Assembly (NCBI RefSeq): GCF_002441695.1
Contig: NZ_JXJW01000010.1
Span: forward strand, 27,600 to 91,599
Source of the DNA: Pseudolactococcus piscium
GTDB lineage: Bacteria; Bacillota; Bacilli; Lactobacillales; Streptococcaceae
Direction of reading: 5' to 3'
DNA: 64,000 nt
The notes beneath the pieces were generated by a model. The model made no database searches. It was not told the origin of the DNA and saw nothing but the letters and a program-made list of their open reading frames with translations. Below are positions 37,033 through 46,072 of this stretch, in pieces (the first letter of the stretch is position 1; every line of letters starts with the position of its first letter). Made by a program: the position numbers and the translations under genes.

Positions 37033-38295
37033 TTATGCTGATAGAGATTCCATTTTTTTGACGAACAAATTAACTGTTTCTGTTTTCTTTTTAGGTGCTA
37101 ATTCAGCATACAAATCCATTGTTGTCATAATAGATTTATGTCCCAAGCGAACTTGTAGCTCTTTCCAGTTCGCACCTGCATTTAACAGTAATGACGCATG
37201 AGTATGGCGGAATAAGTGAAAACCGTATTCCGTTAATCCAGCTAGTTTAAGTCTTTTTCCTAAAGTCTTTCTTTCATTTCTATCAGTCATAAAATTGCCA
37301 TGAATAGTCGGAAATATCAAATCTGATTTTGGTAACTCATGTTTATCGAAGTAATTAGTCGTTTCATCGTACCATTCTCTAAGATTCTTTATAATTTCGT
37401 TTGGTACAGCCACTTCTCTATTTCCTGCATCTGTTTTGGGCGTAGGTTTACAAATCATTCTACCTTTCGTCCCAGTTTTTTTATTGGCATTTTTCCACAT
37501 CAACGTCTTACTCACTGATATTTCAGACAAGTCACTATCAAGATCAGCAATCGTTAAAGCAAGCAGCTCATTAATTCTCAAACCTGATGCTAACAAAGTG
37601 TCACATATCAATTTAAAACGATTATTAGCACGATTATTAGGCAAGGTAGCTAAAAATTTTATCCAAGTACTTAGTTCATCATCATGTAAAACTTTTATCC
37701 GCTTTTTATTGCTTTTTGGTCGTGGTGGTATTTTTATTGTTGAAACTGGATTTTTTTCAAGTCTAAAATTGGTGATCCCAAAATCAAAAATATCTGATAA
37801 CTTGTGAATGACAGCTCCAAAATCTTGTGCCTTCCCTTTTTTAGCGCTTAGTTCTAAATCAATAGATTCTCTTGCATTTTTAGCAAGAAAATCAACCCAG
37901 ATTTGAATATCTGACGGTTCGATCTGACTCGGAATATAATCTCCAAATTTTGGAATGATGTAAGTATAAACATACCCCCTAACTCGGTTAATTGTATTTT
38001 CTGATGAAACTAAATTTTGATAACTTTCAAACCATACTTCTGCCAATTCAGAAAAGTTGTTTATTTGAATGTTCTCTTTTCTAGTTGAACCATTTTCTTC
38101 AAAATTTAACCTTGCATTTACGAGTTCTCTATCAAGTCCTTTAAGGGTTCGAGAAGTTATTGTACTTGTAATCTTTTTACCAGTCTTCGAATCAATCCCA
38201 ATGTATGCGCCTTTTATTGTGTAACTAATTGATCCATTATTTTTTGTCTTTTTTAAAACTTTTTTTCCTTTATGGATAATGGTTTCAGTGTTCAT
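37033..38295 (-). CDS. int: Tyrosine recombinase / ICE integrase
   Basis: 420 residues. N-terminal arm-type DNA-binding domain (SISYTIKGAYIGIDSKTGKKITSTITSRTL), SAM-like core-binding domain, and catalytic domain with Arg in ASGLRINELLAL, HLFRH at residues 360-364 and the nucleophile tyrosine at about 396 (TTMDLYAEL). Catalyses integration and excision at the att sites; located at the left end of the element, pointing toward the junction. Ribosome site AGAGG. Confidence 0.95.
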   Translation of the reverse strand: MNTETIIHKGKKVLKKTKNNGSISYTIKGAYIGIDSKTGKKITSTITSRTLKGLDRELVNARLNFEENGSTRKENIQINNFSELAEVWFESYQNLVSSENTINRVRGYVYTYIIPKFGDYIPSQIEPSDIQIWVDFLAKNARESIDLELSAKKGKAQDFGAVIHKLSDIFDFGITNFRLEKNPVSTIKIPPRPKSNKKRIKVLHDDELSTWIKFLATLPNNRANNRFKLICDTLLASGLRINELLALTIADLDSDLSEISVSKTLMWKNANKKTGTKGRMICKPTPKTDAGNREVAVPNEIIKNLREWYDETTNYFDKHELPKSDLIFPTIHGNFMTDRNERKTLGKRLKLAGLTEYGFHLFRHTHASLLLNAGANWKELQVRLGHKSIMTTMDLYAELAPKKKTETVNLFVKKMESLSA

Positions 38296-38383
38296 ATTGC
38301 CTCTTCCGGATTTAGCGTTTCGAAAGTGGCTAAAATAAGTATTCTCCTTTTATCTAGATACTTCTATTCTACCACTTTTATCT

Positions 38384-38662
38384 TTAATTTTCTAAAAAAA
38401 GAATAACATCACTCACTTTATAATATACTGTTCTAGTTCCTTCTATTGGTGGCTCTAATCGTTTTAAACCTTTTAACTCCCAACTTTTTAATGTGTTAAG
38501 TGCAATATTTAATTGCTCTAAGAGCTCTTTTTGAGTCAAGATTCCTAGAGACGGTTTTGAATCTCTCTTATCAATAATTAAATCAATCAATATTGATAAC
38601 TGTTTCTCAATATTTGCAATTAAAAACTTTTCATTAAATTTTTCTATTTTTGTATTATCCAT
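38384..38662 (-). CDS. xis: Excisionase-like HTH protein
   Basis: 92 residues from ATG 38662, five bases after GGGGAGG. The C-terminal 60 residues form a MerR-type helix-turn-helix (GILTQKELLEQLNIALNTLKSWELKGLKRLEPPIEGTRTVYYKVSDVILFL) as in excisionase-family proteins. Lies 88 bases upstream of int. Likely bends DNA for excision. Confidence 0.8.
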   Translation of the reverse strand: MDNTKIEKFNEKFLIANIEKQLSILIDLIIDKRDSKPSLGILTQKELLEQLNIALNTLKSWELKGLKRLEPPIEGTRTVYYKVSDVILFLEN

Positions 38663-38701
38663 ATTTGCCTCCCCTTTTATCCCCAATTTTTTTATTCCTC
38701 A

Positions 38702-38896
38702 CTATTCTTCGTCAATCGTGGCAATTGTTTCGTCGTAGCAGCACTTATACCATTCTCTGATTTCAGCATGACAAACTGTACAAGTCATTGAATAAACTCT
38801 AAATTCATCTACATCATCAAAAATTTGATCATCAAACTCAGTACTCTCACAATTTGGACAAACACCTTCTCTATGACCTAAAATTTCTCTACTCAT
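38702..38896 (-). CDS. Small zinc-ribbon protein (copy 1)
   Basis: 64 residues, acidic, with CPNC and CTVC pairs about 26 residues apart, forming a zinc ribbon. Ends EIREWYKCCYDETIATIDEE. It shares the layout and the motif E-x-x-YK-x-x-Y-x-x-x-IAT with the neighbouring copy at 38902. Function unknown. Confidence 0.7.
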   Translation of the reverse strand: MSREILGHREGVCPNCESTEFDDQIFDDVDEFRVYSMTCTVCHAEIREWYKCCYDETIATIDEE

Positions 38897-38901
38897 TTAA
38901 C

Positions 38902-39120
38902 TTACCTTTCAATTTTTTCATAGTCATCATCTTCTTTGAAAGTAGCTATTGAATTGATATAAACCTTTTTATAACGTTCCTCAACTTTTGCACCACAATT
39001 AAGACATTGACTTACATACTTTTGAAATTTATCATACTCACCATAGCTGTCATAAAATTCTAGATCGCTGCTTAAACATCTTGGACAGTGATTTTTTGTT
39101 TTTTTTACAATTTTTGTCAT
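38902..39120 (-). CDS. Small zinc-ribbon protein (copy 2)
   Basis: 72 residues from ATG 39120, eight bases after AGGAG. CPRC and CLNC pairs, then VEERYKKVYINSIATFKEDD. Related to the 38702 protein, so these two arose by duplication. Could be a transcription or antirestriction factor; not recognised. Confidence 0.7.
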   Translation of the reverse strand: MTKIVKKTKNHCPRCLSSDLEFYDSYGEYDKFQKYVSQCLNCGAKVEERYKKVYINSIATFKEDDDYEKIER

Positions 39121-39131
39121 ATGTACCACTC

Positions 39132-39533
39132 CTATCCGAAAAATGTACGAATTGTTTCTTTCGCAATTTCTATGAATTCATCCAAATTTTCATCTAAATA
39201 CTCCATATACTCATCCGATGCAAACTCTCTGATGCAAATTTCAGAGTATAAGATATTCTCAACATAATTTTCTATAGAGGTAAATTCTGAACCATCATAC
39301 CAACTCGTATCTACATTGATAGATTCGCCTGAAGGAATGTTATTCCAGTAATCATAAGCCGCCTTCAAACCATAGGCATCCACATAGTTTTGAACATTAT
39401 GCTCAAATTCTTCCGCGTATGCTTCACCGTCCGATATATAGTCCAGAAAACTTCTATCTATTAAATTATTAACTGTTGCTACAAGGTGACGTTTGAATCT
39501 ACTTATTTCTTCTTGACTTAATTTTGATATCAA
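39132..39533 (-). CDS. Acidic hypothetical protein of the ICE
   Basis: 133 residues, strongly acidic and Tyr-rich in the C-terminal half (DEYMEYLDENLDEFIEIAKE). No membrane segment. Overlaps the methyltransferase gene by four bases, so translation is coupled. Family not recognised; composition would suit a DNA-mimic protein like ArdA nearby, but this is inference. Confidence 0.6.
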   Translation of the reverse strand: MISKLSQEEISRFKRHLVATVNNLIDRSFLDYISDGEAYAEEFEHNVQNYVDAYGLKAAYDYWNNIPSGESINVDTSWYDGSEFTSIENYVENILYSEICIREFASDEYMEYLDENLDEFIEIAKETIRTFFG

Positions 39534-40471
39534 AAATCTTCCTCAAAATCTTTCAAAAGCACTCTAAAGAGACTTTCAAAAATCGGTACAGGAATACTAT
39601 TGCCAGCCTGTTTATAAAGCTGAGTTTTACTTGACACTTTAGCTGCAGCTTCAAAATCATCTGTAGAGTACCCTTGTAATAACCAACACTCTTTTTCAGT
39701 CAGTACCCTATATTTTCCATTACCTAGATCAATCACGCCGCTATTAGGGACACGATCTTGACTTGTTGTAATCGTGTAAACCTTGTCATCAATAATTTTC
39801 AGGTAACCTTTGAATTTCTTTTTATCCGAAGGTGACCCGATTCGATCAAGCATACTTGGCGCTTTAATCGTGTATTTTTCATCTACATCTTTTTCTATGA
39901 AATTTGAAAGTGGACGCATAGGTAATCGTTCCAGTGAGTTGAAATCAAACGCCTTACCATTTAGGATAGAGATCGTAAAAACACGCTCACGTTGTTGTGG
40001 TAGTCCAAAATCCAGTGCATTTAAAACCGCATAAGAATTGGTATAACCCAAACTCTCCATTTCTCGTAGGTACTTGTTGAAATTCTCATTCATACTTTTA
40101 AATAGGACAGCTTTGACATTTTCCCAGATCACAATTTTAGGCTGCCATTTACCGAAATTCTCAATGATTTTCAGCGTTTCCCACATTAAACTTGATCTGG
40201 TCCCACTCCCCGCATCCGCGCCTAGATGCCGTCCGGCAATTGAGATGTCTTGACAAGGTGAGCCGTGTATCAAAATGTCAGGTTTCAACTCCCAATCAAT
40301 GACCGACTGTGTTTTATATTTTAAGTCTGAGGCAAAAATGGCATTATAAGATGCAACTGCTTTCGCATCAATTTCGACATAATCTATTGATTTAATATCA
40401 ATGCCAAGATTGCGTAGCGCAACTCTCGGACTACCAATCCCACCAAAAAGTTCTAAAATTTTTATTGTCAT
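39530..40471 (-). CDS. C5-cytosine DNA methyltransferase, no partner nuclease
   Basis: 313 residues. All main C5 motifs are present: I ELFGGIGSPRVAL, IV GSPCQDIS with catalytic C73, VI WENVKAV, VIII PQQRERVF, IX LTEKECWLLQGY, X QAGNSIPVP. The target domain between about 170 and 240 is short, and specificity cannot be read. No restriction endonuclease gene is adjacent, so it is an orphan that likely protects the ICE in new hosts. Confidence 0.9.
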   Translation of the reverse strand: MTIKILELFGGIGSPRVALRNLGIDIKSIDYVEIDAKAVASYNAIFASDLKYKTQSVIDWELKPDILIHGSPCQDISIAGRHLGADAGSGTRSSLMWETLKIIENFGKWQPKIVIWENVKAVLFKSMNENFNKYLREMESLGYTNSYAVLNALDFGLPQQRERVFTISILNGKAFDFNSLERLPMRPLSNFIEKDVDEKYTIKAPSMLDRIGSPSDKKKFKGYLKIIDDKVYTITTSQDRVPNSGVIDLGNGKYRVLTEKECWLLQGYSTDDFEAAAKVSSKTQLYKQAGNSIPVPIFESLFRVLLKDFEEDF

Positions 40472-40496
40472 ATTATCTGCTTTCTTTTTGCATTAT

Positions 40497-41015
40497 TTAT
40501 CCAATATATTCTACCCAGCATCCATCTAAGAATTTACCTTGTGATGACAATGCTATATCCCTGCCAAGAGATTTATAATCAATATACGATTCAATGGTAT
40601 TCCCTAGATAAGTTCGGGGAAATTCTATGTCAAGATCTTCAATGTAAGCCTGCCCCAAATCGTACTCATTTTCAATATCTGAATTGATCATAAAGTTTTC
40701 ACAGTTCTCAATCAAATCTGGTACTGAGCCGCTAAAATAATCAAGTAGTTCACTCATGTTATTCCAGACGACATCTGGGATTTCTGTTTCTTCAATCAAT
40801 TCCGCAATCTCATTTAATGTACCAATATCGTCATATTCACTAATCTTAAACGGGGCTTCATAATCATGAATCGCCCATTCTTCATACCTCTCATTCAATC
40901 CGATTTTCTTGCGAATTTCAGACATTTCAGTTGGCAATGTAAACCATGCCCCTTGAAGAATCCCCTCGTTATATTTTCCAAGATTTGAAACCCAAATATT
41001 TATTTCTTGGCTCAT
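40497..41015 (-). CDS. ardA: Antirestriction protein ArdA
   Basis: 172 residues, very acidic DNA mimic that blocks type I restriction enzymes. IWVSNLGKYNEGILQGAWFTLPTE at the N-terminus and the ending DIALSSQGKFLDGCWVEYIG are diagnostic of the ArdA family (ORF18 of Tn916). Acts in the recipient just after transfer. Upstream of the methyltransferase in the same direction. Confidence 0.92.
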   Translation of the reverse strand: MSQEINIWVSNLGKYNEGILQGAWFTLPTEMSEIRKKIGLNERYEEWAIHDYEAPFKISEYDDIGTLNEIAELIEETEIPDVVWNNMSELLDYFSGSVPDLIENCENFMINSDIENEYDLGQAYIEDLDIEFPRTYLGNTIESYIDYKSLGRDIALSSQGKFLDGCWVEYIG

Positions 41016-41049
41016 TCATTACTCCTTATTAATTCTCAGTATTCAAACA

Positions 41050-41865
41050 TTACTTATTGAAGGTCAATAAATAATCTCCTGATAAATTATCAACTGATCC
41101 CAACGGCGATTGCCCAAAAGACTGTTGAACAAGTAAACCTTGAATCTGTTGACCCGCAGCGACATCAATTGTCCGCGTCTCTCCCACCGAATAGCTTTGG
41201 ATATCAACCACTTCCGAACCCACGTTTGTGACTTGTGGCACACCACCTGTGATTCTAATTGTTGCTGTACCATTATTATGGACTGTCACAATCAGCTGTC
41301 CCGTTTGAATCCCTTCAGCCTGACGACCATAGCTAGGAATAGATAAAATATCCTTAAAATAATAATCAAAAGTAGTCACATTACCATCCTGGCTATTAAA
41401 TGTGAGTGAGGTAACCTCATTTGCGGATGGTAAGCCGTCGTGATATAACGGACTACCAGTTGTGCCACAGCGATTAACAACCTCTGCACTAACACTTATA
41501 ATCGGTGCACTTGTGGTGACAACATTTTCAACAGTTGTATCTTTGTCGATAACGGTGGAGGCAGGCTCTGATTGAGAAGTTACCTCGATTTCTGAGTTTA
41601 AAGTTTCACCCATTTCAATCATTTTCTGGCTTTCAGTTTCAGATGCGACAACTTGCTTTTTCGATAGTTGAGACCATCTCAACACTGTCTTTTCATCACT
41701 TTGACTTTGAAATTTTTTAGTATTTTCTCCCCCGCTAATCTGTGCTAGGATCAAGAAACCAACACCAAACAAAAACACAACACTACTCACAAAATATCGT
41801 TGAGTAATTGTTGTGCTACTAATTCTCTTAATCATACTAATCATTATTTGCTTAATATTTTTCAT
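41050..41865 (-). CDS. Membrane-anchored exported protein of the conjugation region
   Basis: 271 residues: basic start, one membrane helix (about residues 25-43), Ser/Thr/Glu-rich linker, then a beta-rich outer domain of about 120 residues (NRCGTTGSPLYHDGLPSAN..., YYFKDILSIPSYGRQAEGIQTGQLIVTVHNNGTATIRITGG). Function unknown; location suggests an accessory surface part of the mating apparatus. Four-base overlap with the upstream gene. Confidence 0.7.
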   Translation of the reverse strand: MKNIKQIMISMIKRISSTTITQRYFVSSVVFLFGVGFLILAQISGGENTKKFQSQSDEKTVLRWSQLSKKQVVASETESQKMIEMGETLNSEIEVTSQSEPASTVIDKDTTVENVVTTSAPIISVSAEVVNRCGTTGSPLYHDGLPSANEVTSLTFNSQDGNVTTFDYYFKDILSIPSYGRQAEGIQTGQLIVTVHNNGTATIRITGGVPQVTNVGSEVVDIQSYSVGETRTIDVAAGQQIQGLLVQQSFGQSPLGSVDNLSGDYLLTFNK

Positions 41866-42200
41866 TTCTCACCTCTTTCAAGTTCCTCCAAATAGCGTTC
41901 CTTGATATTTTCCAATGCCAACTCAATTTCTTCTTGATGATCCAATACTGCATGATTCGCAATCATTAGACTATCTAAATTATATTTTCCCAGTTGACTA
42001 CTCTCGATTAATGTTAAATCCTCTTCGTATAGAAAAGTATCAATCCCCACCATATTTGAGTAAATATTACCAATGTTGACGACAATAAAAGGGCGCTTTT
42101 TAATCGCTACCCCAATCGTCACATTTTCTATTTTTTTGACTCGATATTCACGCTCAATCTCAAAAGAGGTCGCAACGAGTGTATTAAATTCATCTGCCAT
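41862..42200 (-). CDS. Hypothetical ICE protein
   Basis: 112 residues, soluble, mixed alpha/beta, with a Glu-rich C-terminal helix (EEIELALENIKERYLEELERGEK). Family not recognised. Coupled to the gene at 41050 by a four-base overlap. Confidence 0.6.
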   Translation of the reverse strand: MADEFNTLVATSFEIEREYRVKKIENVTIGVAIKKRPFIVVNIGNIYSNMVGIDTFLYEEDLTLIESSQLGKYNLDSLMIANHAVLDHQEEIELALENIKERYLEELERGEK

Positions 42201-42214
42201 TTTACCTCACTTCA

Positions 42215-42643
42215 CTAATACTTATAACCTTGTACTTCTAATGATTTAAGCAATTTACTTTCTTCTGCCTGTAAATAGTCAACACACGCATTGAATTTAG
42301 ATACGAAATTTTTAACGAAAGTGCTAGTATAATCAATATCACCTAAAGACTCTTTTTCTACCACTTCATAAACACAATCATAAATCGTTATTTCATCTAC
42401 GGAACAACCTAATAATCCCCAATATCCTAAAGCACCATCGTTATCGCTATGTTCAAAAGCAACACCCAACAATCCAATATCATAATCACTTGCTAAGGAA
42501 AACAGTTTTTCTGCGACCTCCTCTTGAAGTTTTTCGGGTACGCCCATTTCATCCATGGTGTCATAAGTCCATAAATAGGAATCTTCATTTAGCTGATCGT
42601 AAATCAGACTTGCTATTTTTTTAATGTCATTTTCTAGTGTCAT
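42215..42643 (-). CDS. Acidic hypothetical ICE protein
   Basis: 142 residues from ATG 42643 (GAGG upstream); the frame goes further up, but inside the hydrolase gene and without a ribosome site. Acidic, no membrane segment: MTLENDIKKIASLIYDQLNEDSYLWTY. Not recognised. Confidence 0.55.
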   Translation of the reverse strand: MTLENDIKKIASLIYDQLNEDSYLWTYDTMDEMGVPEKLQEEVAEKLFSLASDYDIGLLGVAFEHSDNDGALGYWGLLGCSVDEITIYDCVYEVVEKESLGDIDYTSTFVKNFVSKFNACVDYLQAEESKLLKSLEVQGYKY

Positions 42644-42653
42644 CGTTATATCC

Positions 42654-43712
42654 TCACTTACCTTCCACAAACCAAAATTTTTTAGCCTCATCATCTGAAA
42701 ACACGCGATAAGAAACAGTTAGTGGTGCTACTCCAACTACATTCATCTCCGAGACTAAGACAGTCCCATCATCTTTAACCGCCTCCACAAAGGCCACGTG
42801 CCCATAAGCAACATCTGCACCTGCTTGCCCTGGTAAAAAACTAAGCGCTGTCTGTGCTTTGGGTTCATGCGAAACCGTGTATCCTGATTTACCTGACCAT
42901 GCGCCGCCATTACCCATATATGAATCAAATTTTACACCGACTTGATAAGCGCGATTATAAACATACCAAGTGCACTGCCCCTCAGGATAAGCATTTGAAC
43001 CCTCATAGGCTTTGCCATTATAAGGTGTATCAATCTCCCAACCACTAGGGATTTTCGTTGACATGACACCAGCAATATCTTTATCATCGCCCTCAAAGCC
43101 AACATAATCTTTAAGCAGGTCATACCATTTTTGAGCATTGTCTTGAAGCTCATCAGCCTTTGTCTGACCGTCACTTAAAGCAACACCCTCATAATAGAGT
43201 GACCAGTCTAAACTGGCTTGTCTAGGGTCTTCTGACACGCTAACAAGGTCTTTAGTTTTCCTGTATGATCCGTTTAACTCGCTAGACACAAGTTTCAACT
43301 CAACTTCCATTGACAAGGTTCTAGATTCAGCTTGCGCCCACCTATTACCGTTAATGTTGTTTGACCAACCCGACCATTGGAAAATTCCTGCAACACCACC
43401 TGAATCATTGACCGCTTCAGGATCAAATCCTGATTCACGTTCTGCGACAGCTAATGCACCAGATGTGCCTTGAAGTGTGAAACGTTCCTTAGACAACAAA
43501 TGACTAGCAATATCTATGATATTTTGTGCCTTTTCCTCTGAGACTTTGGCTTTAGTTGCGAGGTCTTTTGCGGTAAGATTTAAGCCTCCTGCGCTGCTTG
43601 AAAAGCCCTCACTATCACCACTAGCACTGCCACCCACAATCATGACAAGAAAAAGAATGAACGCTAAGAAAGCAAGGGATAGGATTGCTAACCTTCTTTT
43701 GATTTTTTTCAT
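42654..43712 (-). CDS. Conjugation peptidoglycan hydrolase: lysozyme-like plus CHAP domains
   Basis: 352 residues. Membrane anchor at residues 8-27, phage-tail-lysozyme-like domain (ALAVAERESGFDPEAVNDSGGVAGIFQWSGW, catalytic Glu candidate), then a CHAP amidase/endopeptidase with catalytic Cys in YPEGQCTWYVYNRA and His in AYGHVAFVEAV. It opens the wall for the mating channel, like ORF14/CwlT of Tn916. Starts within the end of the VirB6-like gene (four-base overlap). Confidence 0.92.
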   Translation of the reverse strand: MKKIKRRLAILSLAFLAFILFLVMIVGGSASGDSEGFSSSAGGLNLTAKDLATKAKVSEEKAQNIIDIASHLLSKERFTLQGTSGALAVAERESGFDPEAVNDSGGVAGIFQWSGWSNNINGNRWAQAESRTLSMEVELKLVSSELNGSYRKTKDLVSVSEDPRQASLDWSLYYEGVALSDGQTKADELQDNAQKWYDLLKDYVGFEGDDKDIAGVMSTKIPSGWEIDTPYNGKAYEGSNAYPEGQCTWYVYNRAYQVGVKFDSYMGNGGAWSGKSGYTVSHEPKAQTALSFLPGQAGADVAYGHVAFVEAVKDDGTVLVSEMNVVGVAPLTVSYRVFSDDEAKKFWFVEGK

Positions 43713-46057
43713 AACACCTTACCAACCTTGCTCTTGATTTTATTTTTTCGCTCAACCTCAATACCGCTTGGTAATTTATCCTGTGTTGGTTTAGATTTTT
43801 TCTTATCTTTGAGACTTGTATCAACCTTTTTCGTTACTTTTCGAGGTTGGTAACTTTCAGATAGTGGTTTACTCTGTTTGGCTGATCTAGCCCGATCTCG
43901 TAATTTTGCACCCTGAGCTTCCTGTTTGTAGCGCTCTTGAACTTTTTGATAGTTCTCCCGTGGTTGCGTTTTAGTCGTCCCCTTCTCACGAATAATCCCT
44001 TTTTTCATTTGTTCCTGACGATTCTTTTCTTGACGTTCTTTTTGACGCTGTGCCATAAAGTCAGCCTTTCTCTGGTTTTTCAGGACTTCCTCTTTTTTAT
44101 CAGGATTTTTCAACAATTCGTCACGATGATTAGCGTAAACTTCTTTAAGTGCTTGTTTGCGCTTATCTTTATTTTTCAAGCTATCTTTATTTTTTCGCTC
44201 TTTGGCATTAAAAGTCATCTCATCTTTATTACCACCAGTTTTGACAAAATCTTTTGCTTTGTAAAAACCGGCTTTTGTTTTTTGACCCGCTTTTTTAGCA
44301 ACTTGATAACTATTTTTAGCGCCTGCACCAGTTCGCTTAAACATCTTACTTGCTTGTTCTCGCTTAGCCGTTGACTTTCCTTTAAAACCGCGATTACCGG
44401 ACTTAGGTTTAAGACTTCTCGCAACACCCCGTACACTCGCCTGACCTTTTTTGAGAAAGCCAAAAATATGGTGTCGCATTTTATAGATGATCGTCCAGAT
44501 GACAATTTGCACAACAACTGTCAAGAAATAACCCAAATTCATACTATTTGTACCGGATTCAATTCGACCATTGACATAAAGTAGTATTTGAGTCCCCAGT
44601 AAACCGGCTGACCCGAGTGCTGTAAAGACACCAAGGGTTTTTAGAAAATTACTCAAAACGTGTGAAAACTTAGGGATCAAAACAAGGATCAAGATAATCA
44701 CTAAAAATGCTAACAAAAGGATCACAAAGTAATTCATCGCATAGCTCATAATCAAGATTCCCTCAATTAAGACAGTCAGTACAATTCCTTTAAATGCTGC
44801 TGCAATCGCCACAAGAAATTTACCACCAACTGAGACAAAGCTCAACCGACTTTCAGCCTCGTGTTTTTTCTTGAACTCCTCAACTTTAGATGGCTTGCCT
44901 TTAGTTGCTAGTAACTCCGTGTTGAGAATATCTTGGTTTCCCTTGATACTCCCAGTTTTGAAATTCATCTCCTCAAAAGGTTTCTTGATGACGGCATCAA
45001 ACATTCCCGCTTTCAAAGTTTCTACTGAATTTGCGGTCAGATTATTTTTCTCGTCCACCGTAATTTGTGAGCCATTGACTGACAAGTTGTTGATGACTCT
45101 AGAGGTAAATTCATCTGTCACCTTTTTTACGGTAGCTATGCCGCCTGCCATGACTGTCGTAGGCTGTCCGTCTAATGTGATATTAGCGTAGAGAATCGCG
45201 CCCGCAAAGAAAGGCATGAGGTACTTACCCGCACTCATGAGCGCACGTCCCGTACTACCAGTTTTAATAAACTTTTTAAAGAAGATAAAACTGGTAAAGA
45301 AGATTAAATAAGGATAGGCAATATCTAGCACCTTATCAAAGACATCTTTGGAAGTTGTCACAACGCCATTAACTTGTCCCATTGCAGATTGACTACTGAT
45401 CAAGGTCAGCGTCTTAGCCACAATGAAATAAAGCAATTTTGGGATAAAAAAAATCGCTTGGACGATTGCGTTGATAATTTTGGGGAAAATATCCTTTGTG
45501 CTGAAAAAGCCGTCCTCAATATACATATAGGATGTATAGACTGACAAATCGCTAATATCATCAGCTTTTATAGCTTTGGCGTACATGACTTGCGCCTCCG
45601 CATAGGCTTTGGCATTATCAATCGCATCAGCTAGTTGTCGCTTATAATTGTCTAGCTGACCTTGTAGTCTATCTCTTGCCGTCCCTTTAGGTAATTTATT
45701 GATCTCAGCTTGCACGATTTCAATTTGCCCTCTCAGCTGATCTTCACTAGGATTATCCGCAGTCGCTACTTGATTAAAGAGATTACCCAAGACAGTCATT
45801 TGAGTTTCTGCCATCTCAGACTCTTTTTCATGCGCAGCCACCTCTTTCATCACTTCTTCATAGGTCGCTATTCGGGTATCATAATGATCACCTGAGATAT
45901 TATACTTGTACGCATAATAACCTTTTTCTTTATCAATCAGTTCCCAGCGATTTAAACCTGTATCAATGGATTGAGGATAATCTTGTGCCAAAGCAGTCAT
46001 AGAAAACGATAAAGAAATAGCGAGTACGATGATAATCTTTGCGATTATTTTTTTCAT
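43709..46057 (-). CDS. Conjugal transfer membrane protein, VirB6/TrbL-like (ORF15-type)
   Basis: 782 residues. Signal peptide (SLSFSMTALAQ), an extracellular part, about seven membrane helices between residues 190 and 530, and a 240-residue basic Lys/Arg/Gln-rich cytoplasmic tail. Matches the channel protein of Tn916-type mating systems. Located between VirB4 and the hydrolase, as usual. Confidence 0.87.
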   Translation of the reverse strand: MKKIIAKIIIVLAISLSFSMTALAQDYPQSIDTGLNRWELIDKEKGYYAYKYNISGDHYDTRIATYEEVMKEVAAHEKESEMAETQMTVLGNLFNQVATADNPSEDQLRGQIEIVQAEINKLPKGTARDRLQGQLDNYKRQLADAIDNAKAYAEAQVMYAKAIKADDISDLSVYTSYMYIEDGFFSTKDIFPKIINAIVQAIFFIPKLLYFIVAKTLTLISSQSAMGQVNGVVTTSKDVFDKVLDIAYPYLIFFTSFIFFKKFIKTGSTGRALMSAGKYLMPFFAGAILYANITLDGQPTTVMAGGIATVKKVTDEFTSRVINNLSVNGSQITVDEKNNLTANSVETLKAGMFDAVIKKPFEEMNFKTGSIKGNQDILNTELLATKGKPSKVEEFKKKHEAESRLSFVSVGGKFLVAIAAAFKGIVLTVLIEGILIMSYAMNYFVILLLAFLVIILILVLIPKFSHVLSNFLKTLGVFTALGSAGLLGTQILLYVNGRIESGTNSMNLGYFLTVVVQIVIWTIIYKMRHHIFGFLKKGQASVRGVARSLKPKSGNRGFKGKSTAKREQASKMFKRTGAGAKNSYQVAKKAGQKTKAGFYKAKDFVKTGGNKDEMTFNAKERKNKDSLKNKDKRKQALKEVYANHRDELLKNPDKKEEVLKNQRKADFMAQRQKERQEKNRQEQMKKGIIREKGTTKTQPRENYQKVQERYKQEAQGAKLRDRARSAKQSKPLSESYQPRKVTKKVDTSLKDKKKSKPTQDKLPSGIEVERKNKIKSKVGKVL

Positions 46058-46072
46058 ATCTATCCATCCTTT

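Noticed and set aside
38302..38383. Possible extra promoter or gene between int and xis
   Set aside because: No ORF and no convincing -35/-10 pair; treated as ordinary spacer.
43937..44374. 145-codon hydrophobic plus-strand ORF
   Set aside because: Antisense of the Lys-rich tail of the VirB6-like protein; Lys codons read backwards give Phe/Leu.
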